Positions 8,391 through 16,289 of a stretch of DNA of 64,000 nucleotides are shown one piece after another. Each line of letters begins with the position of its first letter. Positions within the stretch are counted from its first letter, which is position 1. The notes below the pieces were generated by a model. The model saw nothing but the letters and a program-made list of their open reading frames with translations. It was not told the DNA's origin and did no database searches. This DNA is from Streptomyces sp. V4I2 (lineage in GTDB: Bacteria; Actinomycetota; Actinomycetes; Streptomycetales; Streptomycetaceae). The position numbers and the translations under genes were made by a program. The stretch is taken from the NCBI RefSeq assembly GCF_030817655.1, contig NZ_JAUSZM010000003.1, positions 6,696,001-6,760,000 of the forward strand, given 5' to 3'.

Positions 8391-9041
8391 GTGAACACGG
8401 AACGCCGAGCACCCCTGGACCGCAAGCGGGTCGCGGACACCGCCCTGAAGCTCCTGAACGAGGTGGGCCTGGACGGCCTGACCCTGCGTGGCATCGCCAA
8501 GGAGCTGGACGTCAAGGCGCCCGCCCTGTACTGGCACTTCAAGGACAAGCAGGCGCTGCTCGACGAGATGGCGACGGAGATGTACCGCCGGATGATCGCC
8601 GCGCCGCCCCTCGACCCCGGCGACACCTGGCAGGAGCGGCTGCTGAAGACCAACCGCGGCCTGCGCACGGCGCTGCTCGGCTACCGCCACGGCGCCCGGG
8701 TCTTCAGCGGCTCACGCTTCACCGGCATCGAGCACGCGGAGCAGATGGAGGACAACCTGCGTCTGTTCACGGCGGCCGGCCTCACCCTGGCCCAGGCGGT
8801 CCGGGCGACCTCGACGACGTACTTGTACACCCTCGGCTTCGTCACCGAGGAACAGGGCGTCCAGCCCCTGCCCGACGAGCGCCGCGAGGGCTACGACCTC
8901 GACGAACGCGCCCGCCTGCTGGCCGACTTCCCCCTGTCGGCCCAGGCGGGCGCGGAGCTGTTCCAGGACTACGACCGGCACTTCGAGGAGGGGCTGGCCC
9001 TGCTGATCGCGGGGATCGAGGCGCGGTACCGCGCCGGGTGA
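8391..9041 (+). CDS. TetR family repressor with TetR C-terminal domain
   Basis: 216 residues from GTG 8391; no clear Shine-Dalgarno, so the message may be leaderless. The N-terminal helix-turn-helix spans about residues 10-55 (LTLRGIAKELDVKAPALYWHFKDKQALLDEM), very close to true tetracycline repressors. The C-terminal domain fits the TetR_C class (GARVFSGSRF, EEGLALLIAGI). Two palindromes between this gene and the divergent monooxygenase are the probable operators, giving autoregulation and ligand-controlled expression of the monooxygenase. That gene is frameshifted here, so the regulator may now lack its main target. Confidence 0.85.
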   Translation: MNTERRAPLDRKRVADTALKLLNEVGLDGLTLRGIAKELDVKAPALYWHFKDKQALLDEMATEMYRRMIAAPPLDPGDTWQERLLKTNRGLRTALLGYRHGARVFSGSRFTGIEHAEQMEDNLRLFTAAGLTLAQAVRATSTTYLYTLGFVTEEQGVQPLPDERREGYDLDERARLLADFPLSAQAGAELFQDYDRHFEEGLALLIAGIEARYRAG

Positions 9042-9047
9042 GAACCG

Positions 9048-9110
9048 GGGTTCAGCGCATCCTGGACCTGGGGTTCAGCGCATCCTGGACCGGGATTCAG
9101 CGCACCCTGG
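9048..9110. repeat. Three imperfect direct repeats of about 22-23 bases
   Basis: TTCAGCGCATCCTGGAC occurs at 9051 and 9074, and a variant TTCAGCGCACCCTGG at 9096. They fill the gap between two convergent genes. The third copy contains the stop codon of the acyltransferase gene, so repeat expansion may have happened at the end of that gene. Confidence 0.75.
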
Positions 9111-10221
9111 CCAGCGCCGCCCGCAGCCTCGGCGTCAACGGCTTCTCCACGTACCGGTTCAGCAGCCACGCCAGCAGCAGCATCGCCCCGATCGTCAGGG
9201 CGAAGGTCTCCGCCGAGGGCAGGCCGAGCCGGATGTGCAGGGTGTGGATCACCACCCAGCCGAGATGCTCGTGGACGAGGTAGAAGGGGTACGTCAGTGC
9301 CCCGGCGACCGTCAGCCAGCGCCAGTTCGCCCAGTTGAACCAGCCCAGCGCGATCGCCGTGACCGCCACGAAGCCGAAGGCGACGACGAGGACGATGCCG
9401 AGCGAGGTGCGGTGGGCGAAGGCGTTCGGGTCGGCGGCGTTCCACAGGCTGCGCACCGCGTAGTGCTGCCCGATCAGGAAACTCACGGCGACGATGCCCC
9501 AGCCGTGGACGTCCCGCCGGTCGCGGTGGACGAGGTAGATGCCGACACCGCCGATGAAGAAGGGGGCGTACTCCGGCATGAAGAGGATGTCGAGCAGCGG
9601 CTGGTCGGCGCCCTGGGTGATCGCCGCCGCCAGTGTCCAGCCGGCGCAGAACATGATCACGCGCCGCCGGGACGCCCCGGGCAGTACCACACACAGCGCG
9701 AACAGCGCGTAGAAGCGGACCTCGGCCCACAGTGTCCAGTCCACGCCGAGCACCCGGTCCACGCCCAGCGGTTCCTGGAGCAACGTCAGGTTCACCAGTG
9801 CGTCGCTCGGCGACACCGCCTTGTAGAAGACCATCGGCAGCGCGAACACCGCCGTCACGAGCACGACCGCCGCCCAGTACGCCGGCATCAGGCGGGAGAC
9901 GCGGGACGCGAAGAACGACTTCAGGGGCCGGCCCCAGCCGCTCATGCAGATCACGAACCCGCTGATCACGAAGAAGATCTGGACACCGAGTGGGCCGTAC
10001 GCGAAATAGGTGTGCAGCGTGGGGAACTGCTCTTTCGGCGAACTCTCCCAGGCCTGGGTGATCTCGCCGCCCCGGCCGCCGTAGTGATAGACCGCCACCA
10101 TCAGCGCCGCGACCAGCCGCAGTCCGTCGAGCGCGCGCAGCCGGGATTCCCGGCGGACCGGCCGCTCCGGCAGAGCGGCCGCGGGCGCGTCGGGCGCCGG
10201 CCGGACGGTCATGCTGGTCAC
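9097..10221 (-). CDS. Acyltransferase-3 family membrane O-acyltransferase
   Basis: 374 residues from GTG 10221 (GGGGAAA upstream); ATG 10212 is an alternative. About ten membrane helices with acyltransferase-3 landmarks: RLRALDGLRLVAALMV, catalytic-type His in AVYHYGG, PLGVQIFFVISGFVICMS, SRVSRLMPAYW and a C-terminal YPFYLVHEHLGW ... RYVEKPL. OafA/NodX-type proteins move acetyl or other acyl groups onto surface sugars. It is divergent from the first gene of the Kdn-polymer locus, so it probably decorates that polymer; this is inference from position. Confidence 0.8.
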   Translation of the reverse strand: MTSMTVRPAPDAPAAALPERPVRRESRLRALDGLRLVAALMVAVYHYGGRGGEITQAWESSPKEQFPTLHTYFAYGPLGVQIFFVISGFVICMSGWGRPLKSFFASRVSRLMPAYWAAVVLVTAVFALPMVFYKAVSPSDALVNLTLLQEPLGVDRVLGVDWTLWAEVRFYALFALCVVLPGASRRRVIMFCAGWTLAAAITQGADQPLLDILFMPEYAPFFIGGVGIYLVHRDRRDVHGWGIVAVSFLIGQHYAVRSLWNAADPNAFAHRTSLGIVLVVAFGFVAVTAIALGWFNWANWRWLTVAGALTYPFYLVHEHLGWVVIHTLHIRLGLPSAETFALTIGAMLLLAWLLNRYVEKPLTPRLRAALARVR

Positions 10222-10440
10222 GAATTTCCCCTTGGTCGACGCGCCGGGCGCTCCTGCGGTACCCGGAGCACATTAGTCCGAATCACCGGGATATCCGGTG
10301 CCGCGGGGTGACGGTTGTCCGGGTGGTCTCTGCGAATTCACCTGGACTTTGCCTTGGTTTCCTAACTTTCTCTCAACCTCCCCCCACGTGCTAATAAAGA
10401 GCGAATCGCGCAACACAGACGCGGCAAAATCAGGAGTGCC

Positions 10441-11910
10441 ATGACGAGGGTCCAGAACAGACGGGCACGTGTGCGCGGAGGGGAGCTGGACGACTGTTTG
10501 CGCGCCTGTGCTGTGCACAGCGGCAAACTCGTCGGCAGCATCGACCGTCGCCGCGTCGAACTCGCCGAGCAGCTGAGGAAGTTGCTCGTCGTATGGGGCA
10601 CCACCTCCACCGGTACCCCCGCGCCCGCCCCGGCCGGCGCCACCGCCCTGCTCAAGCGGGCGGTCAAGGGCGCCGCGGCCCCCTCCGCCGGTCTCGGCAA
10701 CGAGCTCCTCGACGCCCTGCTCGCCGTCGCCAACAAGGCGCTGGAGTGCGGCTACGACGACGAGTTGAACCTCGCGCTCGTCATAAGCGACACCGTGCTC
10801 GCCCAGCGCAAGAACTCCCGCGCCGGCTGGCGCCTGCGCGCCCGCCTCCTGGAGGCGCTCGGCGAGGAGAAGGAGGCGGTGGAGGCGTACGAGCGGTATC
10901 TCGCCCTCACCGAGGACGACGGCTTCGGCGTCCGCGCCCGGATCGCCGGCCTGCGCGCGGCGCAGGACAAGGAGCGGGAACTGCTGAGCCTGCTCCGGCG
11001 CCAGTGCCCGCGCGCCGAGCAGTTCACCCGCGGCCCCGCCACCGACACCTGGGCCGAAGGCCTCGCCGCGCACGCCGTCGGCGACTGGCAGGCCGCCGAG
11101 CCCCGGCTCGTGGGAGCGCTCCTCAGCCTGGCCGCCGAGGACGCCCCGGCCACCGACCGGCAGGAACTCCTCAGCCAGTACCTCGACTTGCGCACCGCCG
11201 AGAACACCGGGAGCGGGGACCTGCCCGCGCTCACCGAGGCGATCGCCCTCTACGCCGAGCAGCGCCGCATGCGGATGCGCGGCCCGGTCGAGGACCCCAC
11301 CGTCGGCGGGGTGCAGTGGATCAGCCTCGGCGAGTTCCGCAACCGGATCGCCGGCAAGTCGGTCTGCCTGATCGCCAACTCCGGCCGTGTCGGGGCCAGT
11401 TCCATGGGCGCGGAGATCGACGCGTACGACCTCGTGGTGCGCTTCAACTCGTACAGGATCGAGCCGAAGCACACCGGCAGCCGCACCGACCTGCACGCCA
11501 CGATCCACAAGCACGGCTTCAACTGGGAGAAGCCCGTCGACACCCGGCTCGTCTTCGGCGGCGTCTCCGGCGACTGGAAGCACTCGCTGCGCAACCGCCT
11601 GGTCCCCGGCGCCCAGACGTATCTCGGCGACGAGTCCCTGCGCTGGCCCGTGCGCAACATCGGCAAGCTCGGCACCGACGTCTGGTCGGGCATCCCGACC
11701 ACCGGCTTCAACATGCTGTACCTGCTGGACTTCCTCGACGTCAGCCCGACCCTCGACCTGATCGGCTTCGACTTCTACGAGAGCGGCGCCTACCGCGTCC
11801 AGGAAGCGATGAAGCTGGCCATCACCTCCGTGCACGAATACACCAGCGAGAAGGCATGGGTCATGCAGCGGGGCCAGAGCGTGACCGACATGAGGATCTC
11901 CCTGCGATGA
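10441..11910 (+). CDS. GT29-like sialyltransferase with N-terminal TPR-like region
   Basis: 489 residues from ATG 10441, with AGGAG 7 bases upstream. Residues about 80-270 are helical with TPR character (KNSRAGWRLRARLLEALGEEKEAVEAYERYLAL). The C-terminal part matches the diagnostic motifs of GT29: an L-motif at about 307-336 (VCLIANSGRVGASS then EIDAYDLVVRFN), an S-motif at about 416-446 (PTTGFNMLYLLDFL ... LDLIGFDFY), and the VS-motif HxxxxE as HEYTSE at about 464-469. GT29 enzymes use CMP-sialic acid, and a CMP-Kdn pathway is encoded 12 kb downstream. It probably adds Kdn to a surface glycan. It overlaps the next gene by ATGA. Confidence 0.75.
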   Translation: MTRVQNRRARVRGGELDDCLRACAVHSGKLVGSIDRRRVELAEQLRKLLVVWGTTSTGTPAPAPAGATALLKRAVKGAAAPSAGLGNELLDALLAVANKALECGYDDELNLALVISDTVLAQRKNSRAGWRLRARLLEALGEEKEAVEAYERYLALTEDDGFGVRARIAGLRAAQDKERELLSLLRRQCPRAEQFTRGPATDTWAEGLAAHAVGDWQAAEPRLVGALLSLAAEDAPATDRQELLSQYLDLRTAENTGSGDLPALTEAIALYAEQRRMRMRGPVEDPTVGGVQWISLGEFRNRIAGKSVCLIANSGRVGASSMGAEIDAYDLVVRFNSYRIEPKHTGSRTDLHATIHKHGFNWEKPVDTRLVFGGVSGDWKHSLRNRLVPGAQTYLGDESLRWPVRNIGKLGTDVWSGIPTTGFNMLYLLDFLDVSPTLDLIGFDFYESGAYRVQEAMKLAITSVHEYTSEKAWVMQRGQSVTDMRISLR

Positions 11911-14240
11911 CCACGATCTCCCCGACCGGGACCGCCGCCCCCCTGGCCCCGGCCACCGACGCGCACGCCCTCACCGGCAAGCGCCGCACAGCCTTCGCCA
12001 GCTACGTCGACGAGAACTACCTCCCCGGCTTCCTCGTCCTGCTGCGCAGCCTCGCCCTGTCCAACCCGGGCGTGTGCGAGGACTTCGTCGTCCTCTACGA
12101 CGACCTGCGCCCCGGTTCGATCGCCAAGATCCGCGACCTGCACCCGCGGATCGTGCTGCGCCGGGTCAACGCCGAGCACTACGACTCGTACAAGAAGGGC
12201 GACCAGGACAACTACCTGGTCCGCAAGGCGTACTTCATCCTGGACGTCTTCCGGCTGCGCGAGTACGACACCGTCATCACCCTCGACACGGACATGGTCG
12301 TCCTCGGCGACCTGAGCGAACTGCTGGAGCTGCGCGAAGGGCTCGCGGCGGTCTCGCAGTTCTTCTACGGCCAGCACAAGCTCAACTCGGGCCTGCTGGT
12401 CGTCCAGCGCGAGTACCTCAGCGACGCGTTCTGCGCCAAGCTCGACGCCACCGGACGCAGCGGCGACTACGAACTCGACAAGCACGACCAGGGCATCCTG
12501 AACGCGGTCCTCGACGGCGACTTCATCCGCCTCGACGCGCGCTACAACTTCGTCAAGCGGCGCCTGTCCGGCGACCTCCCGGTCCCCGAGGACACCGCGA
12601 TCCTGCACTTCACCGGCCGCCACAAGCCGTGGCAGGGCGGCGAGGCCGGCTACAGCCAGGCCGAGGACCGCTGGCGCGAGTTCGAGCTGGACGATGCCGA
12701 CTTCCACGCCGAGTACCTCTCGAAGTCGGGCGGCCTCCACCACGACCTGCTCGTCCACTTCGGCACCCCGCACGTCAAGCGCACCTCAGACGTCGAGGCC
12801 GCCCGCAAGGTCGCCGCCGCGCACATCTCGACCGGCGACTACCAGGACGCCGTCGACATCCTCAGCAGTGTGAAGATCCCGCTGGACGCGGCCTGGCCGC
12901 ACGAGGTGCTCGGCCACGCCCTGATGAGCGTCTCGCGCTACGACGAGGCCAAGGCCCAGCTGCTGCTCGCCACCGCCGCCCCCAACCGGGCCGCCACCGC
13001 CTACGCCCGCCTCGCCCAGATGGCCTGGGTGCACGGCGACAACACCGCGGCCCTCAAGTACGCCACCGCCGGCCTGTCCGTCGACATCACCCACCGCTCC
13101 AGCCGGCTCTGGGCGCAGCGCGCCTCCGGCCTGCCCGCGCAGGAGCAGGGCGCCGCCGAGGAACAGCTCGCGCACGTCGCCTTCTACATGGACCGGCAGG
13201 GCAACGCGGGCGACAAGCTCCTCCCGGAGACCGTCCGCCTCGCCTTCGACCCCGACACCACCTCGCGCCGCTGGCACTCGGTGCACGCCCACCGCCTCTT
13301 CGACGAGGCGGCCCTGGAGCGCGTGAACTCCCGGCGCGGCCTGGTCATCGGCGGCGGCGGCCTGTTCATCCCGGACACCATGCCCAACGGCAACAGCGCC
13401 TGGCAGTGGAACGTCCCGGACGAGCTGCTGAATCGTATCGACGTGCCGATCGCGGTCTTCGCCGTGGGCTTCAACGCCTTCGACGGCCAGTCGTACCGGG
13501 CGGGCAGGTTCCGGGAGTCGCTGCGTCTGCTCGTCGAGAAGTCCTCCTTCTTCGGGCTGCGCAATCACGGCTCGATCGAGAAGGTGCGCGCCATGCTGCC
13601 TTCTCACCTGCACGACAAGGTGCGCTTCCAGCCGTGTCCGACGACGGTCATGCGGCAGTTGGTGGCGGACTGGCAGGACCCGTTGACGCGCGACGACACC
13701 ATCCTGATCAACGCCGCCTACGACCGCGCGGGCCTGCGCTTCGGCCACGACTACGACTACTTCCTGGCCCAGATGGCCCAGGCGGTCCGGGACCTGGGCG
13801 AGCTCGCCGAGGTGAAGTGCGTGGCGCACTCGCTCGACGACGAGAAGATCGCCTTCGACCTGCGGCGCAAGCACGGCATCTCGATGCCCGTCATCCCGAT
13901 GTACGACTTCGAGAACGACGAGATCCGCGACGTGTACGCCCGCACCAAGCTGGTGATCGGCATGCGCGGCCACGCCGGCATGATCCCGTTCGGCGTCGGC
14001 ACGCCCATCATCAGCCTGATCTCGCACCCGAAGATGGCGTACTTCCTGCGGGACATCGAGCGCCCCGAGTGGGGCGTCTCTGTGCACGACCGGCACCTCG
14101 CCGCCCGCTTGGTGGAGCGCTCCAAGGACCTCCTCGCCGACCATGCGGCGACGGTCGCCGACGTGCATGGCCGGCAGCAGGAGCTGTGGAAGGTCACGGA
14201 GGCGAACGCGGCGGACCTCCGGGCCATTCTGGGCGGCTGA
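11907..14240 (+). CDS. GT8 glycosyltransferase / TPR / polysaccharide pyruvyltransferase fusion
   Basis: 777 residues; the start is ATG 11907 in the ATGA overlap. Residues about 20-270 form a GT8 domain with the metal-binding DxD as TLDTDMVVLGDL near 127 and the closing HFTGRHKPW. Residues about 300-425 are TPR-like (SRYDEAKAQLLLATAAPNRAATAYARLAQ). Residues about 430-770 form a pyruvyltransferase domain of the CsaB/WcaK type: NAGDKLLPE, VIGGGGLFIPD near 481, IGMRGHAGMIPFG near 684. One protein could therefore transfer a hexose and then ketalise the polymer with pyruvate. The direct coupling to the GT29-like gene argues for one pathway. Substrates are not readable from sequence. Confidence 0.8.
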   Translation: MTTISPTGTAAPLAPATDAHALTGKRRTAFASYVDENYLPGFLVLLRSLALSNPGVCEDFVVLYDDLRPGSIAKIRDLHPRIVLRRVNAEHYDSYKKGDQDNYLVRKAYFILDVFRLREYDTVITLDTDMVVLGDLSELLELREGLAAVSQFFYGQHKLNSGLLVVQREYLSDAFCAKLDATGRSGDYELDKHDQGILNAVLDGDFIRLDARYNFVKRRLSGDLPVPEDTAILHFTGRHKPWQGGEAGYSQAEDRWREFELDDADFHAEYLSKSGGLHHDLLVHFGTPHVKRTSDVEAARKVAAAHISTGDYQDAVDILSSVKIPLDAAWPHEVLGHALMSVSRYDEAKAQLLLATAAPNRAATAYARLAQMAWVHGDNTAALKYATAGLSVDITHRSSRLWAQRASGLPAQEQGAAEEQLAHVAFYMDRQGNAGDKLLPETVRLAFDPDTTSRRWHSVHAHRLFDEAALERVNSRRGLVIGGGGLFIPDTMPNGNSAWQWNVPDELLNRIDVPIAVFAVGFNAFDGQSYRAGRFRESLRLLVEKSSFFGLRNHGSIEKVRAMLPSHLHDKVRFQPCPTTVMRQLVADWQDPLTRDDTILINAAYDRAGLRFGHDYDYFLAQMAQAVRDLGELAEVKCVAHSLDDEKIAFDLRRKHGISMPVIPMYDFENDEIRDVYARTKLVIGMRGHAGMIPFGVGTPIISLISHPKMAYFLRDIERPEWGVSVHDRHLAARLVERSKDLLADHAATVADVHGRQQELWKVTEANAADLRAILGG

Positions 14241-14272
14241 CGGCCGGCGCCTGACGACTGCCCTGGTCGACG

Positions 14273-14401
14273 GTGCCTCCCTGGGGCGGCCACCGGTCAC
14301 CGTACTGGTGGCTGGTGGTCGCCCTGCCTGCCGTGGCGGCCGTGGTGCCCACCGTACTCACCTGGCGGCTGACCAGCGACCTTCACTACGTCCGGCTGTA
14401 G
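14273..14401 (+). other. Possible 42-residue one-helix peptide or gene remnant
   Basis: Between 14240 and 14463 a short frame from GTG 14273 encodes one hydrophobic helix (YWWLVVALPAVAAVVPTV) and stops at 14401. It has no clear ribosome-binding site. It could be a small membrane peptide or the end of a lost membrane protein gene. Nothing else is visible in this gap. Confidence 0.2.
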
Positions 14402-14462
14402 TGAGGTGGTGCCGAGTCCGGAATGCCGCCCTTGTCTCCGGTGAGGTTGCGACGGAGTTGGG

Positions 14463-14648
14463 TCACTCGTAGGGCGTCTGGGCGGTGGCCTTTACGAAGG
14501 TGGAGAAGGCGTCGGCCTTGAAGGTGAGGGTGGCTCGGGTGGGGGCCTTGGAGTCGCGGACGGCGACTTGGGTGGGGGAGTTTGCTATCTCCACGCAGGC
14601 GTTCCCGTCGCCTTCGCCTGAGTAGGACGACTTCCGCCAGTTGTCCAT
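14463..14648 (-). CDS. DUF397 domain protein
   Basis: 61 residues from ATG 14648. It opens with the DUF397 signature WRKSSYSGEGDGNACVEIA and ends with AFSTFVKATA. These small proteins are encoded next to XRE/DUF5753 regulators throughout Streptomyces, as here: the regulator gene ends 7 bases upstream. In the WhiJ-type systems they modulate the activity of the paired regulator; some authors have likened such pairs to toxin-antitoxin modules. The exact target is unknown. Confidence 0.85.
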   Translation of the reverse strand: MDNWRKSSYSGEGDGNACVEIANSPTQVAVRDSKAPTRATLTFKADAFSTFVKATAQTPYE

Positions 14649-14655
14649 GGGTGCC

Positions 14656-15492
14656 TCACAGCTCTCTCGCCAGCTCGTGGATGAAGTCACGCGACCGTAC
14701 GGGGTCCATTGATACGGCCTCCACCATACGGAAGCGCGTTCGATAGATGTTGAGCTGGGCTTCGGCATCGAGAAGGATTGAGCCATGGGGTGCGTCCCGC
14801 ACCACTGTGTCCAGTTTGGGCAAGGGTCCGCCCGCGTACGTCATCGTGCTCGACGCCCTGGCGAAGTCGTCCAGGTCGAATGGAATGACGCGCACGGTGA
14901 TGTGGTCCGCTTCGGAGAGTTCGAGGAGCCGGGCGAGTTGGGACTTCGAGGTGGCACGGTCGCTGACCCTGATCCGAAGCGCCGCCTCATGAATGACCGC
15001 TTCGTACGAGATCGTGTTCTCCTGGCGTGCCTTTCGGTGCCGGATGCGCAACTCAAGCTCCTCGTGGGTGAGTTCGGGCAGCCTGGCCGAGAAGAGGGCA
15101 CGTGCGTAGTCCTCCGTCTGAAGCAGGCCAGGTACGAACAGCATGTCCATGCTGCGTAGAAAACGGGCGTGGTGCTCCAGCTCGGACAGGTCCAGGAATG
15201 GCTTGGGCAACAGGCCCCGGTACTCCTCCCACCAGCCACGGGTTCGGTCAGTGGCCATCGCCGCCAGGGCGTCGATGAACCCCTTGTCCGTGCAGGCGTA
15301 GTGGGATGCGAAGCGGTGCACTCGCTCCTTGCTCACGCCCACGAGTCCGGATTCGATCTGGCTCATCTGGACGCGATTCACCCCGAGTAGTGCTGCTGCT
15401 TCGATGGTGGTGAGTCCTGCCGTCTGGCGGAGCCTGCGCAGTTCGATCGCCAGGCGCATCTGACGTGCGGTTGGTTCGCGCCTCTGGGACAT
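14656..15492 (-). CDS. WhiJ-type XRE regulator with DUF5753 domain
   Basis: 278 residues from ATG 15492, 6 bases after GAGGAG. The N-terminal XRE helix-turn-helix (LRQTAGLTTIEAAALLGVNRVQMSQIESG) covers residues about 20-50. The rest is the DUF5753 domain (FVPGLLQTEDYARALF, ISYEAVIHEAALRIRVSD, ITVRVIPFDLDDFA). With the DUF397 gene downstream and the divergent ATPase gene it forms the WhiJ/AbaA-type triad, linked in S. coelicolor to control of sporulation and antibiotic production. Codon use looks normal for the chromosome. The triad splits the glycopolymer locus. Confidence 0.85.
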   Translation of the reverse strand: MSQRREPTARQMRLAIELRRLRQTAGLTTIEAAALLGVNRVQMSQIESGLVGVSKERVHRFASHYACTDKGFIDALAAMATDRTRGWWEEYRGLLPKPFLDLSELEHHARFLRSMDMLFVPGLLQTEDYARALFSARLPELTHEELELRIRHRKARQENTISYEAVIHEAALRIRVSDRATSKSQLARLLELSEADHITVRVIPFDLDDFARASSTMTYAGGPLPKLDTVVRDAPHGSILLDAEAQLNIYRTRFRMVEAVSMDPVRSRDFIHELAREL

Positions 15493-15689
15493 CAACAGCT
15501 CCTCGTTCGGGGTCGAGTTACGCGATCGGCTTGCTCGGCGTTACACGTTACGCCTACCTTCAGTGATGCGACGCACACTCTGCGGAACATCGGGACCCCG
15601 GAAGCGCACCACTCCGTCCTGCCATGACGGCTGCGGCAATGCCACCGCCCGCTGACCGCAACCCCCCAGCAGCCGAACGGAGTTCACGC

Positions 15690-16103
15690 ATGCCCGAAAC
15701 CAGCAAGGAACCCTGGGAGTACTCGCTCTACATCCCGAACGACCCCCGAGCCGTCACCGTAAGCCGCCGTACCCTCCGACTGATCCTGACGATGCACGGC
15801 CTGATCGGCGTGGTGGACGTGGCGGAACTCCTCGCGACGGAGCTGGTCTCCAACGCCGTACGCCACACGAAGGGGCCTGCCGCACTGCGCGTGCGCTGGT
15901 CGGCGGGCGTGCTGCGGCTCGGCGTGTGGGACGCGAACTCGGAGCCGCCCGAGCCACCGGGACACCTGGAGCAACTCGCGGACATGGAGGAGGGGCGGGG
16001 CTTGGCCCTGGTGCGGGCGTGCGCCGATGTGTGGGGCTGGCAGCCGTTGGCGAGGGAGGGGAACCGGGGGAAGTACGTGTGGTGTGAGCTCGCTGCGGCT
16101 TGA
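15690..16103 (+). CDS. HATPase_c anti-sigma-type ATP-binding protein (AbaA-like locus)
   Basis: 137 residues from ATG 15690, with GGAG 7 bases upstream. It is a single histidine-kinase-like ATPase domain: N box ATELVSNAVRHT near residues 50-61, G1 box LGVWDANSEPP, G2 box MEEGRGLALVRAC. No receiver or dimerisation part is present, as in RsbW/SpoIIAB-like proteins. It is divergent from the XRE regulator with a gap of about 200 bases that must hold both promoters. Genes of this type accompany WhiJ-like regulators in Streptomyces; the partner protein is unknown. Confidence 0.8.
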   Translation: MPETSKEPWEYSLYIPNDPRAVTVSRRTLRLILTMHGLIGVVDVAELLATELVSNAVRHTKGPAALRVRWSAGVLRLGVWDANSEPPEPPGHLEQLADMEEGRGLALVRACADVWGWQPLAREGNRGKYVWCELAAA

Positions 16104-16112
16104 GCCACGACG

Positions 16113-16262
16113 ATGCTGCCGGCTGTCGGCGTACCCGGCAAGGAGATCGGCACGGCCACGGACGCGGGCATCGTGCAGACCTTCTCGCTCCTGGGCGCGC
16201 CGGGCTACTCCGAACACTGGAGCCAGGCGGGCGACGCCCGCGGCCTTCCCCCCCGGTACGTG
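16113..16262 (+). pseudogene. Remnant of an FG-GAP repeat (integrin-like) protein
   Basis: Directly after the ATPase gene a frame reads VGVPGKEIGTATDAGIVQTF followed by SLLGAPG and TAG-free sequence. This resembles an FG-GAP repeat as found in large secreted Streptomyces proteins (VGxPGEDxGxxxDAGxVQ). Only about 50 codons remain, with no signal peptide and no start of its own, and it runs into the end of the convergent gene at 16290. I read it as the decayed 3' part of a deleted gene. Confidence 0.4.
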
Positions 16263-16289
16263 GGCGATACAGACGCCCGGGGCGGAACA

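Noticed and set aside
14273..14401. A confident small membrane protein gene
   Set aside because: No ribosome-binding site and no known family, so it is listed only as a low-confidence feature.
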